From assembly GCA_963402885.1 (NCBI GenBank), contig OY727098.1, positions 15,982,717-16,046,716 on the forward strand: a stretch of 64,000 nucleotides of DNA, read 5' to 3'. This document shows, piece by piece, positions 11,001 to 21,240 of the stretch; position 1 is the stretch's first letter, and each line of letters opens with the position of its first letter. Under the pieces are notes generated by a model, which was given only the letters and a program-made list of their open reading frames with translations, was not told the origin of the DNA and searched no databases. The position numbers and the translations under genes are program-made. This DNA is from Antedon bifida (lineage: Eukaryota; Echinodermata; Crinoidea; Comatulida; Antedonidae).

Positions 11001-14000
11001 GTACAATGAGTTGAGATTGGCAACAAACTATCTCTTGTCATAGAAACGAGCACTTCATCTTTGCTGATGACGTCATCTTGGTCTAAATCGTAGTGGTTGA
11101 ATATCAGACCCAGTAACAGATTCGTGGACACTGAAAAACAATGATGTCATTCGCTAATTGGTTTGTACAGTATAGGCTATTTGTTTTTAGGAGGGCTTAC
11201 TAAATCTAAATTTCAGAAGTTGTTGTAATAAGCGTCACATAAATTTCCCAAAAACAATAAAACGAGATGTAAGTTTTCACTCTTTTTTTCTGGTTGAATA
11301 TAAATGATAAATGATATGTTATAATAAATGTACTCATTTAAACACTGCTGTTGTCTGACCAAATTGTATTTTTAAGCCCACTTTTGATGTGCCGTTTCTC
11401 ATGTGATGTAGACTGGTTAGGCTCTGTCATGATATAATCAGGAGAAAGGTTGATATACGAATTCGGTTATTTTTGTTTAATATAAAATAATTCGATATTA
11501 GCATTAGGCATAACCCGTTAATTTACCTGTATTATCAGTTGCAATATACGTATGTTGCGGATGCTTAAATTGCGTAGTGTAATGCTCAATAACTCGTTTT
11601 TTAAATGTTTGCTTGTTGATACCTGAACAGGTCATACCTGAAAACAAAAATAGATTAAAATTTATAGATTAAACAAACATTCGCCAATACCCTTTATCTG
11701 CTGTGTATTGTAAGCATTAACTATAGCACTGGTACTACCACAATTATTATTAGTATTGCCATAATCTTAAACGTCGCCAATATATAATGTAGGATACACG
11801 CTAAAAAATCATTTTGAAATCGATAGTTATCAATGTTTTTGTCTGTATACTCAGCGTGACTTTAATTTCTAGTCAAGTCACTAAATGACGGACTTCTGAA
11901 AAACTCTAAAAGCCGAAAAATGTTAGACATAGGCCTATGATACCGTAGTTATGTAATGATTATAAAATTAAAGATAATTATAATACAAATATAATTATGT
12001 ATATTGACCGTTAATATATTAGGCAGACGTTAATTTAAACGAAATAAATTATGCGCTACTAAAGTAAAGATAATGTACGCGACTGAATGTTAGTCGATAA
12101 CTAACCATTTGCTCGTATAATGCCAGAGCGCCATTCATTCGCTATGGAAACTATTAAGAATACATTATTAACGAAGGTCAATAATATAAAACCTTTTCAG
12201 ATAATAAAAAATAATCATAAATTGTCATAAATTACTATTAAAATGTCATTCCAAACTACCTGATGATGGGCTATGCCCGAAACATGTCGTACAAATAAAC
12301 TTAGGCCTATATTGAGGCAGTTTTAACTTATTTGATCTTGATCTTTTATTTATACCGTGTTATAAATGTACAGTTACACGTTCAACACTGTGTGCGCATT
12401 CAAAATGAGTGTACGGTATCGTTTTGCCAAAGCGACAATAATACTTTTCTTTCTTCTTGCGTCTTTCTATGCATACACAATTAAAGATAATTTCGAAATT
12501 GGCCTAATTTTATCAGTGTACCTATTATTACAAAGCAGATATATATACACTAATTCAAATTCACATTTGTTTCCTATGATTGACTTAAAAGCGAAGAAAA
12601 ACATAGTTCCTTACCTCTGCTAAAACATTCATTTGTATGATGTACCGATATTTTTGTATTACTAATACAAGCCGTCTGATGCAAGTGGCAATGGCTTTCG
12701 TACCACTCGCCGTCTGAACCGCACGTTGGTTTCAATCGATCCGGTGGACAAGTCTTCACACACGTACATTCTGGCAACCCAAAATCATTGGTTGTACACG
12801 TTGAACCTGGTTGGCATGTCACCCTACGACAATCATCTGAGGAGTAGTAATATGGGACGGATATTTTAACTCAAAATTAGGAAAGTAGAATATACAGTAG
12901 AATCCCTATTTAAGGGAAAGCTTTTGGAACCCAACAAAGTAAACCTATTAAGGCATGTGAACCTGAGGCATAGGTTCACGAGGGAGTTTCTCGTAATATT
13001 ATCCATAGGTTCGTGTATCTAAAGGTTGATCAAATATGATACAAATATTGAATGTTTATGGGTGCAATAGTATAAATAATGTTATGATGTGACAAATATA
13101 AAATATACCAAATGTTCATCCTTCTTTGAAACAAAATTGCAGAACTCGCGCGCATTTAACAACATTACACTCTCGATGACGTCATTAAGAGTGCAATAGA
13201 ACTTTTAAAAAAAAATATGTTACCCACAATCCTCCAATCAAATGACAAGCATCTACTTGTTTTATAAAGTTGTTTATACGCGTAGAATCTATACGCGCAT
13301 ACTTAGAGCTACTTTTTTTACATAATTGAATAATATTATTCATAAACACAAATTATTTATAATCAAATAACTCCAGTGATCTTGAAGGTAACGATTTTTG
13401 TAACTAATAAAGACAAAACTTAATTAGAATTCAAATCAAAAGTTTAATTGGGGTAATTATTCATTGGAGAGAGAAAAAGTAAAATGAGTGACGGTGGATG
13501 CGTTATTTTGTGCATGAAAGCTCTTCATCAAGGCAATTTTCACGCAGCACTCTTTCATAATGCACGAGTTGAGGAAAGACTAGCTTTAATAAATTATGTT
13601 ATGACTCTGTAACAAATGTATAATGCATCAGGGTAGCAGAACTGATTATAGTAATATTCCATTGTCCAATTGAAATAAAGGCCGAAGGCCTCGATAATTC
13701 AACATCTCATTGCGTATAGTAATCGAGCATATCGTTTTGTTACAGTATATCAAGTTTGTTTTATAAACATTCATTTATGATTTTATTATCAATTTTGCTA
13801 ATAACATTTTAATCTTTAAACATTAGTTTATAATGTGTAGGAAATCTATTAAAATAATAGTAATAAGAGATGATTATAAGTTGAGGACAACGATAATAAC
13901 TATGATGAAAGATGGCGGTAGAGATGATGAGGATTGTATCAATGACACTATCGTTGTGATAATAATGATATATTACCATGATGAGGAAAATAATTAAGGA

Positions 14001-16350
14001 AGATTATGAAGAAGGGAAAGATGATGAAAATAATGAAGATGTGGAGAAAAAATAACTAAACTATGACATTTTTATTTTGATGATTTTTATACAAATGACA
14101 TCGTGATGATGATTAGTAAATCATCATTTTGATTAGATGAAGATGATATTATGAAACGCCTATAACTTGTTTGTACATTATTCACAAATGTTGACATATT
14201 CGTTCTTACCTGCTCCCTTTGGAACACTATGTTTGCGTGCGTGGCCCTGAAAGAGGAATTTGTACGAATTATGCAAATTAATTCAAACCAAACAAAACTT
14301 AAATTTCCTACCTAATCGATCAAAGTCTATGCGTTTAACGCATCGTATTTTGTCGACTTTCTTCCGGCCGTGTGTGTTCTTGCCATAGGCATGCGTAATT
14401 ACGTATCGTATCACGCATGAATTATTGACTTCAAAAGTCAGAAAATTAATGACTTTGAATATATTCGATCCCACAAGTCTGACATTAAGACACATCGATG
14501 CATATATATGGATTAATATGAGTACTCCGACATTAAATGAGATTTTGTGACCTTACCGTAAGGTCTTATCTTTATAATTTAAGCGAGTTTGTACAACTGT
14601 GAAATGGAGAACAAATCAATGTTAAGCTCTGTCAAACTATTTTTACAAAAAACGTGTGATGTGCCCAAACATTGTAGTGATATGCCTAAATATGGTAGTG
14701 ATATGACATCATCATGTCCATGGTCACATCACATTTTTTTGTCACATAAAGTTTGATAATGTATACAGCTCCAGAGCTTAAGTGAGGTAGGTGTCTCTCC
14801 TCGTCTGTTGGAAAAATTTTTTGCTTATGGGTTTTTTCAGTTACTAAATTCTTTCTCACATAAACTTAAAATATTACCAAATTCACTTCTACTACTATAC
14901 TACCTTTTCGAAACTCACCTTAGACATTTAATTACTTCACAGACATAAATTAAAGTTATCTATTGTTTCAGAATTTATGGCTATCTGCTTTCTGTCAACT
15001 CAATGGTTTATTACAGTCATTCACCATGTATTATGCATTAATATCCTCGCAGCTACAACATTTAAGTCATTAGCTTCGTTTTCAAACTAAATTATTGTCG
15101 TTTTCAGTGACCTTAGTTACATTTGCTTACGTAAACCAATCAGTTTAATTCTCCTCGAATGACATTCTTTAAGTGTCTTCGCTACTTATACATCAAAATG
15201 AATAATGAAATGTGGCTAACTATATGCTCTCTCTTTCACACACACGAAGTAAAAGAAACAATTATTTCTATACTGTGTAATATTCGCTTAGAGCTTTTGG
15301 CAACACTACTTTTTCTACAACGTTTGCACAAACTTCGAATTACAAATATAATTTCTTCAGTGAAATGCATCTATTTATAATCAATAAACAATAATTATTT
15401 ATATATGAAAGCCAAATTATTTCAAATCCTTTCTTTCTCCCAAATGTATTGCTTTTATGTATTTAGGCCGCAATACTTTTTGCTAGAGATCTCTTTTGGA
15501 GGACTTTATTATTCCTTTCTGCATGTTTAGACTTTAGACAGTGTTTCTTCAGCGTATCAAAAGGAAGAAAGTACAGACTATAAGTACTCACTCGAATCCC
15601 GCTGCTTTTTTGATCATTTTTAAGTAATCAGGCCGTAGCCAATAAGCCCTCTAAAGAATCATAGCAATATTTCTACAGTGAAATTAATCATCTCACGCAA
15701 ATACAACGAACTTGTTTTCTATGTGAAATACAGTCATCTTGAATTTCAAGAAGTAATCTGTCCGCAATAATTTTTGTTCTAGATTTGTTAGTCTTTTCAA
15801 GAATTGTAATTACATGCACTTGATTTGGAAACATACATCTGTTTTCAATTTTGTTAATTCGATTGGATTTGTACGGTTTCACAAGCATCATCTTCAAACC
15901 AATGTTAATAATAGGCCTACTGTGTTTGTACATTATTTTTCCTAATATTTGCACGTCAGCATCCCTATCTTTTCAAAGATAAGAACACAACAATGTGTAT
16001 ATTGTATTGCTACCGTATCGAAAAAATAAAACAATCGGCCAACAGAAGGAACCAAAAACATTATGTAACCTTTTTTGAAAATAGTGGAATAATATTGAGA
16101 AAAGGTCTACATACATTTACAGAATTGTAAAATCTAAAAATAACAAATAATAACAAATACTTTTTCCTAAGTTGCAAATTACACAGAAGACGTATGTAAA
16201 ATTCAAAGGAGGTCAAAACTAAGAAGAAATTGCTGGCCTATGTAGGCCTAAACTAACAAAATTTAACTTTACCCCAGAAAAACGCCTAGCGTCTGTGAGC
16301 ACAGCTAACGTAACCAGAATGGTCACACAGAAAGCGTTAACGTCTCTCAT
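7149..16350 (-). CDS. FSTL4/5: FSTL4/FSTL5-like follistatin-related secreted protein (complete coding sequence)
   Basis: Eleven coding exons on the minus strand join with consistent phases into 809 residues (vertebrate FSTL4/5 are about 840). Order: signal peptide (1-21), basic linker, follistatin/Kazal module (about 40-111), EF-hand pair with loops DLDQDDVISKDE and DANGDGVWLNDE (about 160-215), two Ig domains (about 220-317 and 318-405), and the long C-terminal domain (about 405-809). Exons in transcript order: 16273-16350, 14210-14246, 12615-12836, 11527-11637, 10924-11130, 10401-10576, 9767-9884, 9407-9553, 8983-9111, 8209-8483, 7149-8078. ATG is at 16350, TAA at 7149-7151. The family is extracellular and calcium-binding, with FSTL5 mainly neural in vertebrates; ligands are poorly known. 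A single pre-duplication gene is likely, so 4 versus 5 cannot be assigned. Confidence 0.92.
8209..8483 (-). CDS. FSTL4/5: FSTL4/5-like, coding exon 10
   Basis: 275 nt; acceptor cttctttag, donor GAG|gtaggt. Enters with two bases of a split codon and reads SHDPIRSLFYAFHKHG, very like the post-Ig segment of FSTL5 recalled from memory. Confidence 0.9.
8525..8640 (-). repeat. Probable non-LTR retrotransposon 3' tail with ATGA repeats
   Basis: On the minus strand, AT-rich sequence ends GTACTATCCGAAATAAATGA followed by repeated ATGA units, a common LINE 3' terminus. It lies in the intron between FSTL coding exons 9 and 10. Only the tail is recognisable. Confidence 0.35.
8983..9111 (-). CDS. FSTL4/5: FSTL4/5-like, coding exon 9 (second half of Ig2)
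   Basis: 129 nt; acceptor tttacatttaag, donor AATAA|gtgagt. Encodes RTLSINDAKIENTGRFICSV, the F-strand Cys motif of an Ig domain, ending in an acidic VEEEA linker. Confidence 0.88.
9407..9553 (-). CDS. FSTL4/5: FSTL4/5-like, coding exon 8 (first half of Ig2)
   Basis: 147 nt; acceptor ttattttcag, donor ACAG|gtatga. Contains the B-strand Cys (TATFYCNAWG) and C-strand Trp (PTISWQRNG) of an Ig domain. Confidence 0.9.
9767..9884 (-). CDS. FSTL4/5: FSTL4/5-like, coding exon 7 (second half of Ig1)
   Basis: 118 nt; acceptor ctttttatag, donor AAAG|gtaata. Contains HAGNYTCRIRN, the Ig F-strand motif, with an N-glycosylation sequon NYT. Confidence 0.9.
10401..10576 (-). CDS. FSTL4/5: FSTL4/5-like, coding exon 6 (first half of Ig1)
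   Basis: 176 nt; acceptor ttttcccag, donor CAG|gtatat. Contains the Ig B-strand Cys (RLVLGCDIQG) and Trp (DIVWMRNG). Confidence 0.9.
10924..11130 (-). CDS. FSTL4/5: FSTL4/5-like, coding exon 5 (EF-hand pair)
   Basis: 207 nt; acceptor gtttttcag, donor TTTG|gtaagt. Carries two 12-residue loops, DLDQDDVISKDE and DANGDGVWLNDE. Both keep Asp at 1, Asp or Asn at 3, Asp at 5 and Glu at 12, so calcium binding is likely retained. Confidence 0.92.
11527..11637 (-). CDS. FSTL4/5: FSTL4/5-like, coding exon 4 (linker helix before EF-hands)
   Basis: 111 nt; acceptor tgttttcag, donor ACAG|gtaaat. Encodes a basic helical linker (INKQTFKKRVIEHYTTQF) between the Kazal module and the EF-hand pair, with phases that fit both neighbours. 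Confidence 0.85.
12615..12836 (-). CDS. FSTL4/5: FSTL4/5-like, coding exon 3 (follistatin/Kazal module)
   Basis: 222 nt; acceptor ctactcctcag, donor AGAG|gtaagg. A Cys-rich FOLN-like start (DCRRVTCQPGSTC) runs into a Kazal core (PTCGSDGEWYESHCHLH) and ends at NECFSRG. Confidence 0.93.
14210..14246 (-). CDS. FSTL4/5: FSTL4/5-like, micro-exon 2 (basic linker)
   Basis: A 37-nt exon; acceptor cctctttcag, donor GCAG|gtaaga. Encodes GHARKHSVPKGA plus the first base of the next codon. Its phases fit both the signal-peptide exon and the Kazal exon, which supports a real micro-exon although it is short. Confidence 0.78.
14625..14778. mobile_element. TWA-target MITE, copy 1
   Basis: 154 bp; right terminus agagct preceded by tttgataatgtatacagct, left terminus agctctgtcaaact; flanked by TTA and TAA. 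Internal GTGATGTGCCCAAA and GGTAGTGATATG motifs match the other four copies (18075, 42623, 48830, 49437). It lies in intron 1 of the FSTL coding region. Confidence 0.75.
16273..16350 (-). CDS. FSTL4/5: FSTL4/5-like, first coding exon (signal peptide)
   Basis: 26 codons from ATG at 16350 to a TCTGGG|gtaaag donor. Encodes a classic signal peptide: short N-region MRDVNA, hydrophobic core VTILVTLAVL, then a probable cleavage site after TDA, before RRFSG. The ATG is chosen because it is in frame with the micro-exon and gives the expected secretory leader. Confidence 0.82.
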
Positions 16351-16388
16351 GCCTCTGTATCATACGCTCTCCACTGTATGCTGTAAAC
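16351..16388 (-). other. 5' UTR part of the FSTL signal-peptide exon
   Basis: 38 non-coding bases between a cttcaacag acceptor at 16389-16390 and the ATG. The acceptor implies at least one further 5' non-coding exon upstream (higher coordinates). Confidence 0.6.
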
Positions 16389-18074
16389 CTGTTGAAGAAA
16401 CAAAACACAGAATTCAGTGTTAATATGTATAGTCTATTCATATGGAAATATTTGTTAAATATTGTTATTAGATTCGACATATTGCAGCAGGCTACCTGTG
16501 TATTGTTAATAACCAACCCGTGTTGTATTAATCTAACATAATTAATAACTTCCTCCTGTTTTGAAATAATCAATATTCCTAAGTAAGAAAGTGTAATTCT
16601 TTTCACTAAGCAATAAAACATACGATATCAATGGCCCGCAGTATTTATTATATGATTTGGATGTGTGTGACGCAGTGTGTGCATTCAATGTATTTAAATA
16701 AGAGACTTATCTAGTAACGTTGGAAAACAATCTTTACCAGAAATGTACTAGATCGCCTTTATGTTTTTGTATTTGGTGAAGCATTCATTACTATTATAAA
16801 TCCATGTACACATTTATGAGCCTGCAAATATCAAATATGTCCTGGTCGCAAGAGGCGACTATAATAATGATAATTTATTTGGAAGCTACACTTATGAAAT
16901 AGTGACACACTTCTTGAATGAATTGCGTCCAGAGTAAGCAAAATAAAAGAAAGAGAACAATAATGAGAACCACACTATCACGTGATACTTCATTAACATA
17001 ACAGTATGACATTCATTGAATGACTAATGGTAATTATTATTTCATGTAAAATTCATCATAAAGTCTTTATCGACATACATTAGTACAAAACCTAGGAATG
17101 GCATCGTAATTGTTATGAATAAGTTATCATAACAAGGAAAAGACTTGAGAATTAGATGTAAACGAAGGTGAACTTAAAAAATCGAACAACAGGTTAAAAT
17201 ACACATAATGATATACCATTAATATTCAGGTAAACTCTTATGTACTTTCATAATGCATTCAAACCAACATTGTTTGTTCCGTTCAATATTAGTCATCACA
17301 TTGATATTTACCTTTTCATTTATTATTGTATAATAAAACCGTGTGCTTCTCTATTACAACAATAGATACTGCCGTTACTTTAATCAAGAGGAAGTTGAAT
17401 ATTTTACTTTATACTATAGTAGTATATAAAAAACAGTCCGATTGTCGAAATTTCGTTCTTAAATAGGCCTGTTTTTATACGTTAGTAGACAATGTATTGT
17501 GAGCAGAAGATGCTCTCCAGATGGAATAGCATTCTGAGATGAGAGTGTCTCATATTGTATTCAGTCACTTATATACTTTTATATAAATGTTTAAATAAGT
17601 AAAATCCTTACTGAATTGTTGTTAAGGAAACCTTACACGATAAATTGCATGACATTTCGATAATATTGATGATTGACGTCGTTTAAAAATATTCAGGGAA
17701 TTGAACCATGTCCATCCGATTGTTCGTTCCGTGACAACAAATTTCATATCGTTTTGTTCTAAAACCACACAGTCACGTACCAAAGTGACAGGTAAGTCAC
17801 TCAAAATTAAAAATAAATAAACAACAAAAATGTGGTTACTTTACGCAAGGACATTTTAGGCGACACTTTGGAGTTGAAAAACCGTGGATTTATATTGTGT
17901 ATTCTTCAAATAATTACCCATAGCACAATGTAATATTTGAGTGTGGGAAAATATTAAGGTCATAACCAATTATAGGTATACACGTTTATTACAGAATTAT
18001 GTGTCTTAAATTTTGAGGTTCTGGTAAGAAAGACAGTGAAATGTCATCAAATGTTGCTGTAGTCACACATCTAA

Positions 18075-18234
18075 AGTTCTGTCTACACTATCAAACTTTA
18101 TGTGACAACACAATTTGATGTGCCCATATATGTACATGATAGTGTCATATCACTACCAATTTGGGAATATCGCTACCATATTTGGGGACATCACACTTTT
18201 TTTTTCAAAATAGTTTAGTAGTATAGACAGCGCT
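18075..18234. mobile_element. TWA-target MITE, copy 2
   Basis: 160 bp flanked by TAA on both sides, a matching 3-bp target duplication. Left end agttctgtctacactatcaa; the right end mirrors it as tagtatagacagcgct. Same internal motifs as the other copies. Confidence 0.8.
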
Positions 18235-18364
18235 TAAGAAAATGAAATTAGGAAGAATTCAGAATTTTAGAAAGAGTGAAGAGAAATATTAAGATGGTAA
18301 TAGTATATAGAGACAGGATTATTCCTCAGACGCCTCTTAACGCCACTTCGTAAATTAATCATTT

Positions 18365-18616
18365 ACATTAAAACAAACTATTAATTGGGGAAATGGGATT
18401 GAGTCGGAGAATAACGTTCATTATAATAACTTACATTTTATAGAAATATTCAAATGTACATAAGTAATTCAATTCAAATGTATGCATATTACATTAAAAC
18501 AAACTATTAATTGGGGAAATGGGATTGAGTCGGAGAATAACGTTCATTATAATAACTTACATTTTATAGAAATATTCAAATGTACATAAGTAATTCAATT
18601 CAAATGTATGCATATT
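18365..18616. repeat. Perfect 126-bp tandem duplication
   Basis: 18365-18490 and 18491-18616 read as the same 126 bases, each starting acattaaaacaaactatt and ending tgtatgcatatt. I see no difference between the copies, so the duplication is recent or an assembly artefact. Confidence 0.9.
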
Positions 18617-19214
18617 TTAAGAGATAGAATTCTATATTTGTGCTTATTATTCGAATATTCTCCGTACAATCCACCAGAATATAAAACCACATTGAAATCA
18701 TCTAAAATTGATTTCCACAGAAATAAAAGCAGGTAAATATAATGTATTATAAATCTGACGTATTAGAATATCTTTCGGCTATAGTTCAATATTTAATGAC
18801 ACATTTTGCATAATCCTATACTCTATTGTAATGGTGTAGTGTTGATAATGGTTTAAACATGGCAGTCAAAATTCATAAGTCTAACTGTGGATAGAAAGAA
18901 CATACGCAGTATATATATTCATGGTATGAACACTGAGGTAAATAACACATGTTATGCCTCCGTGTATCAGCCTCACTCCCAGTCTCATTACAAAGATAGA
19001 TACATAAAAAGATAAATATTTACTTTTAATTCCTGTGATAATAACATTTACACATGCAATTCTTTTCGTATTGATTTCTGTATCCTGAACCACCCTTCTC
19101 TAGTGCTTACGGTCTTCCTGAACGATTATCGGTGTAACGGTACCGAGTCAGCGATTTTTCTGACGGTATTCTTGAATTAACGTGATACAATATCCCTGAA
19201 TCAACGTTTTTGTT

Positions 19215-19680
19215 TCGGTATTTCTTCGGTATTCCAGTTAACGTTCCACTCTTCGGTATTCCAGTTAACGTTCAACTCTTTCGGTATTCCAGTTAACGTT
19301 CAACTCTTCGATATTCCAGTTAACGTGCAACTCTTCAGTATTCCAGTGAACGTTCAACTCTTCGGAATTCCAGTTAACGTTCAACTCTTCGGTATTCCAG
19401 TTAACGTTCAACTCTTCGGTATTCCAGTTAACGTTCAACTCTTCGGTATTCCAGTGAACGTTCAACTCTTCGGTATTCCAGTTAACGTTCAACTCTTCGG
19501 TATTCCAGTTAACGTTCAACTCTTCGGTATTCCAGTTAACGTTCAACTCTTCGGTATTCCAGTTAACGTTCAACTCTTCGGTATTCCAGTGAACGTTCAA
19601 CTCTTCGGTATTCCAGTTAACGTTCAACTCTTCGGTATTCCAGTGAACGTTCAACTCTTCGGAATTCCAGTTAACGTTTA
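19215..19680. repeat. 27-bp minisatellite, about 17 units
   Basis: Tandem units of ttcggtattccagttaacgt plus tcaactc (27 bp), with variants gtgaacg for gttaacg and ggaattc for ggtattc. Because 27 is a multiple of three, both strands stay open and give spurious 9-residue repeat proteins. Flanks at 19100-19210 and 19681-19790 hold looser relatives (gtgcttacggtattc). Confidence 0.95.
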
Positions 19681-21149
19681 ATGCTTACGGTTCTTAAAGA
19701 ACGTTTAGTGCTTACGGTATTCTTAAAGAACGATCAGTGCTTATACGGTATTCCTGAATAATCTACGTTTTTTGCTTATTAGGAATTCCTGAACCACCGC
19801 TGTGTGCTTGTCTATTATCTCTGAACTGTATTCTACTGTCAACCACAGCAAATCTCAATGATCTATCACAAACCTACAAGCCCTGCAGCAGCGATTGGCA
19901 GAACACAATCAGTTCGTTTCAAGTGCTTTGAAAGAGTTTCTTTTGTGCCAGATGAAATGGAGTTTTGTTGTTGAACAACACACTTCATTAGACGATTACA
20001 ATGCCATGTACAGGTAGCTAACGATAACAACATACAGAAGAAAATGATGCGATTACACTTTCATAAAGGTGTTTAGAAATCAGAACAGCAGTCGGTAAAC
20101 TAACAAACAACCTGTGTTCTTCGGTTACTCAAGTCTCAATACTGAAAACTGAATTCTACCGAATAACTTGGATTCAATACAATAGGCCTACTTGTATTGA
20201 AAAAATCTAAAGCGCAATTATAGATGTTAAATTAAGATTACCGATTTGAATCAAATTCATCAAACAATTTGTTATGTGTTTAGTCAAATTACACCACATC
20301 CGTCGAAGCAGCTACATCTGTTCAAATAATACATTTCAAAATCCTATTTATTTTTATACTTAAAAGTACAATATGCGCTAGGCCAGTTTTCCGAAACCAA
20401 CTTCCGAATCGAGTTTACCAAACACGTTGTGTGTCAGAGTAAGCATTTGCCACTGGATTCTTGTATGGTAGGCCTATCATTTCCCACTAGATTCTTATTA
20501 TTGTATTATGTCGAGCGACAAAAAAGACAGTCCCAGTATCATGACTGTTGACGACCACCTTTTCTCACGTTTTTTTAGACCGAGTCTTTATGGTTCCAAT
20601 AGGAGGGGAATCCTATCAGCATCAAATAATAATCTGAAAACAATTTGGGGTAGAGGGAATGGATCACATCACATACAAAAATATTAATATAATAAACGAT
20701 ACCATATTATATGTATTATCTCAATATGCTCAATGTTATATGTTATGTAAATGTTGAATCTCTATCTTTCAAAAATGACAACTACGTTACCAGTACAGAT
20801 TAGAAATTCAATATTACATTTGAATAGTTGAACATATTTAAACTATTTTTAGACTATATATCAAATTCTGAAGATATGTTCACATAATGTAGCATTAGAC
20901 CTCATAAAATGTCGCTGGAGAGATGATGAAATATTTGCGCAGATGACAGCCGATATAAATTGCGAAGATGCAATAAAAGTTAAACTGTGTAAGACTATTA
21001 AACTAGAATACCTATACAGCTCTATATATTTAATAAATTACAAAAATGAGAAGAAAAGAGCATTAAGATGTTTATGATATAAGCAAAAACTGAATCATGC
21101 ATATAAATGCATAAATGTATTGCCTTCTTCATATATATATTTAAAAAGA

Positions 21150-21240
21150 AGTGAGTCCCGGCGTATTTATTCTAAGAGCTGTTACGAACTCATTGTACTA
21201 AGACTCGATATTTATATGTAGCATGCCTTATACTCCCTAG
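21150..21240 (-). repeat. SINE fragment (family 2)
   Basis: Shares GTGAGTCC, then a block ending GAACTCATTGTACTAAGACT, with the copy at 60515-60657. There the minus strand carries a tRNA-like head (GGTAGCCGAGTAGTTAGGAC). Only the body is preserved here. Confidence 0.45.

Noticed and set aside
12890-13060. A complete pogo-like element starting cagtagaatccctatttaag
   Set aside because: I could not find a matching right terminus or TA-flanked end, so only a possible damaged end is mentioned.
19215-19680. CRISPR-like array
   Set aside because: Units are contiguous without unique spacers, and the window is clearly eukaryotic.
19265-19681. Repeat proteins of nine-residue units on each strand
   Set aside because: They arise because the minisatellite unit is 27 bp; neither has a credible start, and the array is non-coding in context.
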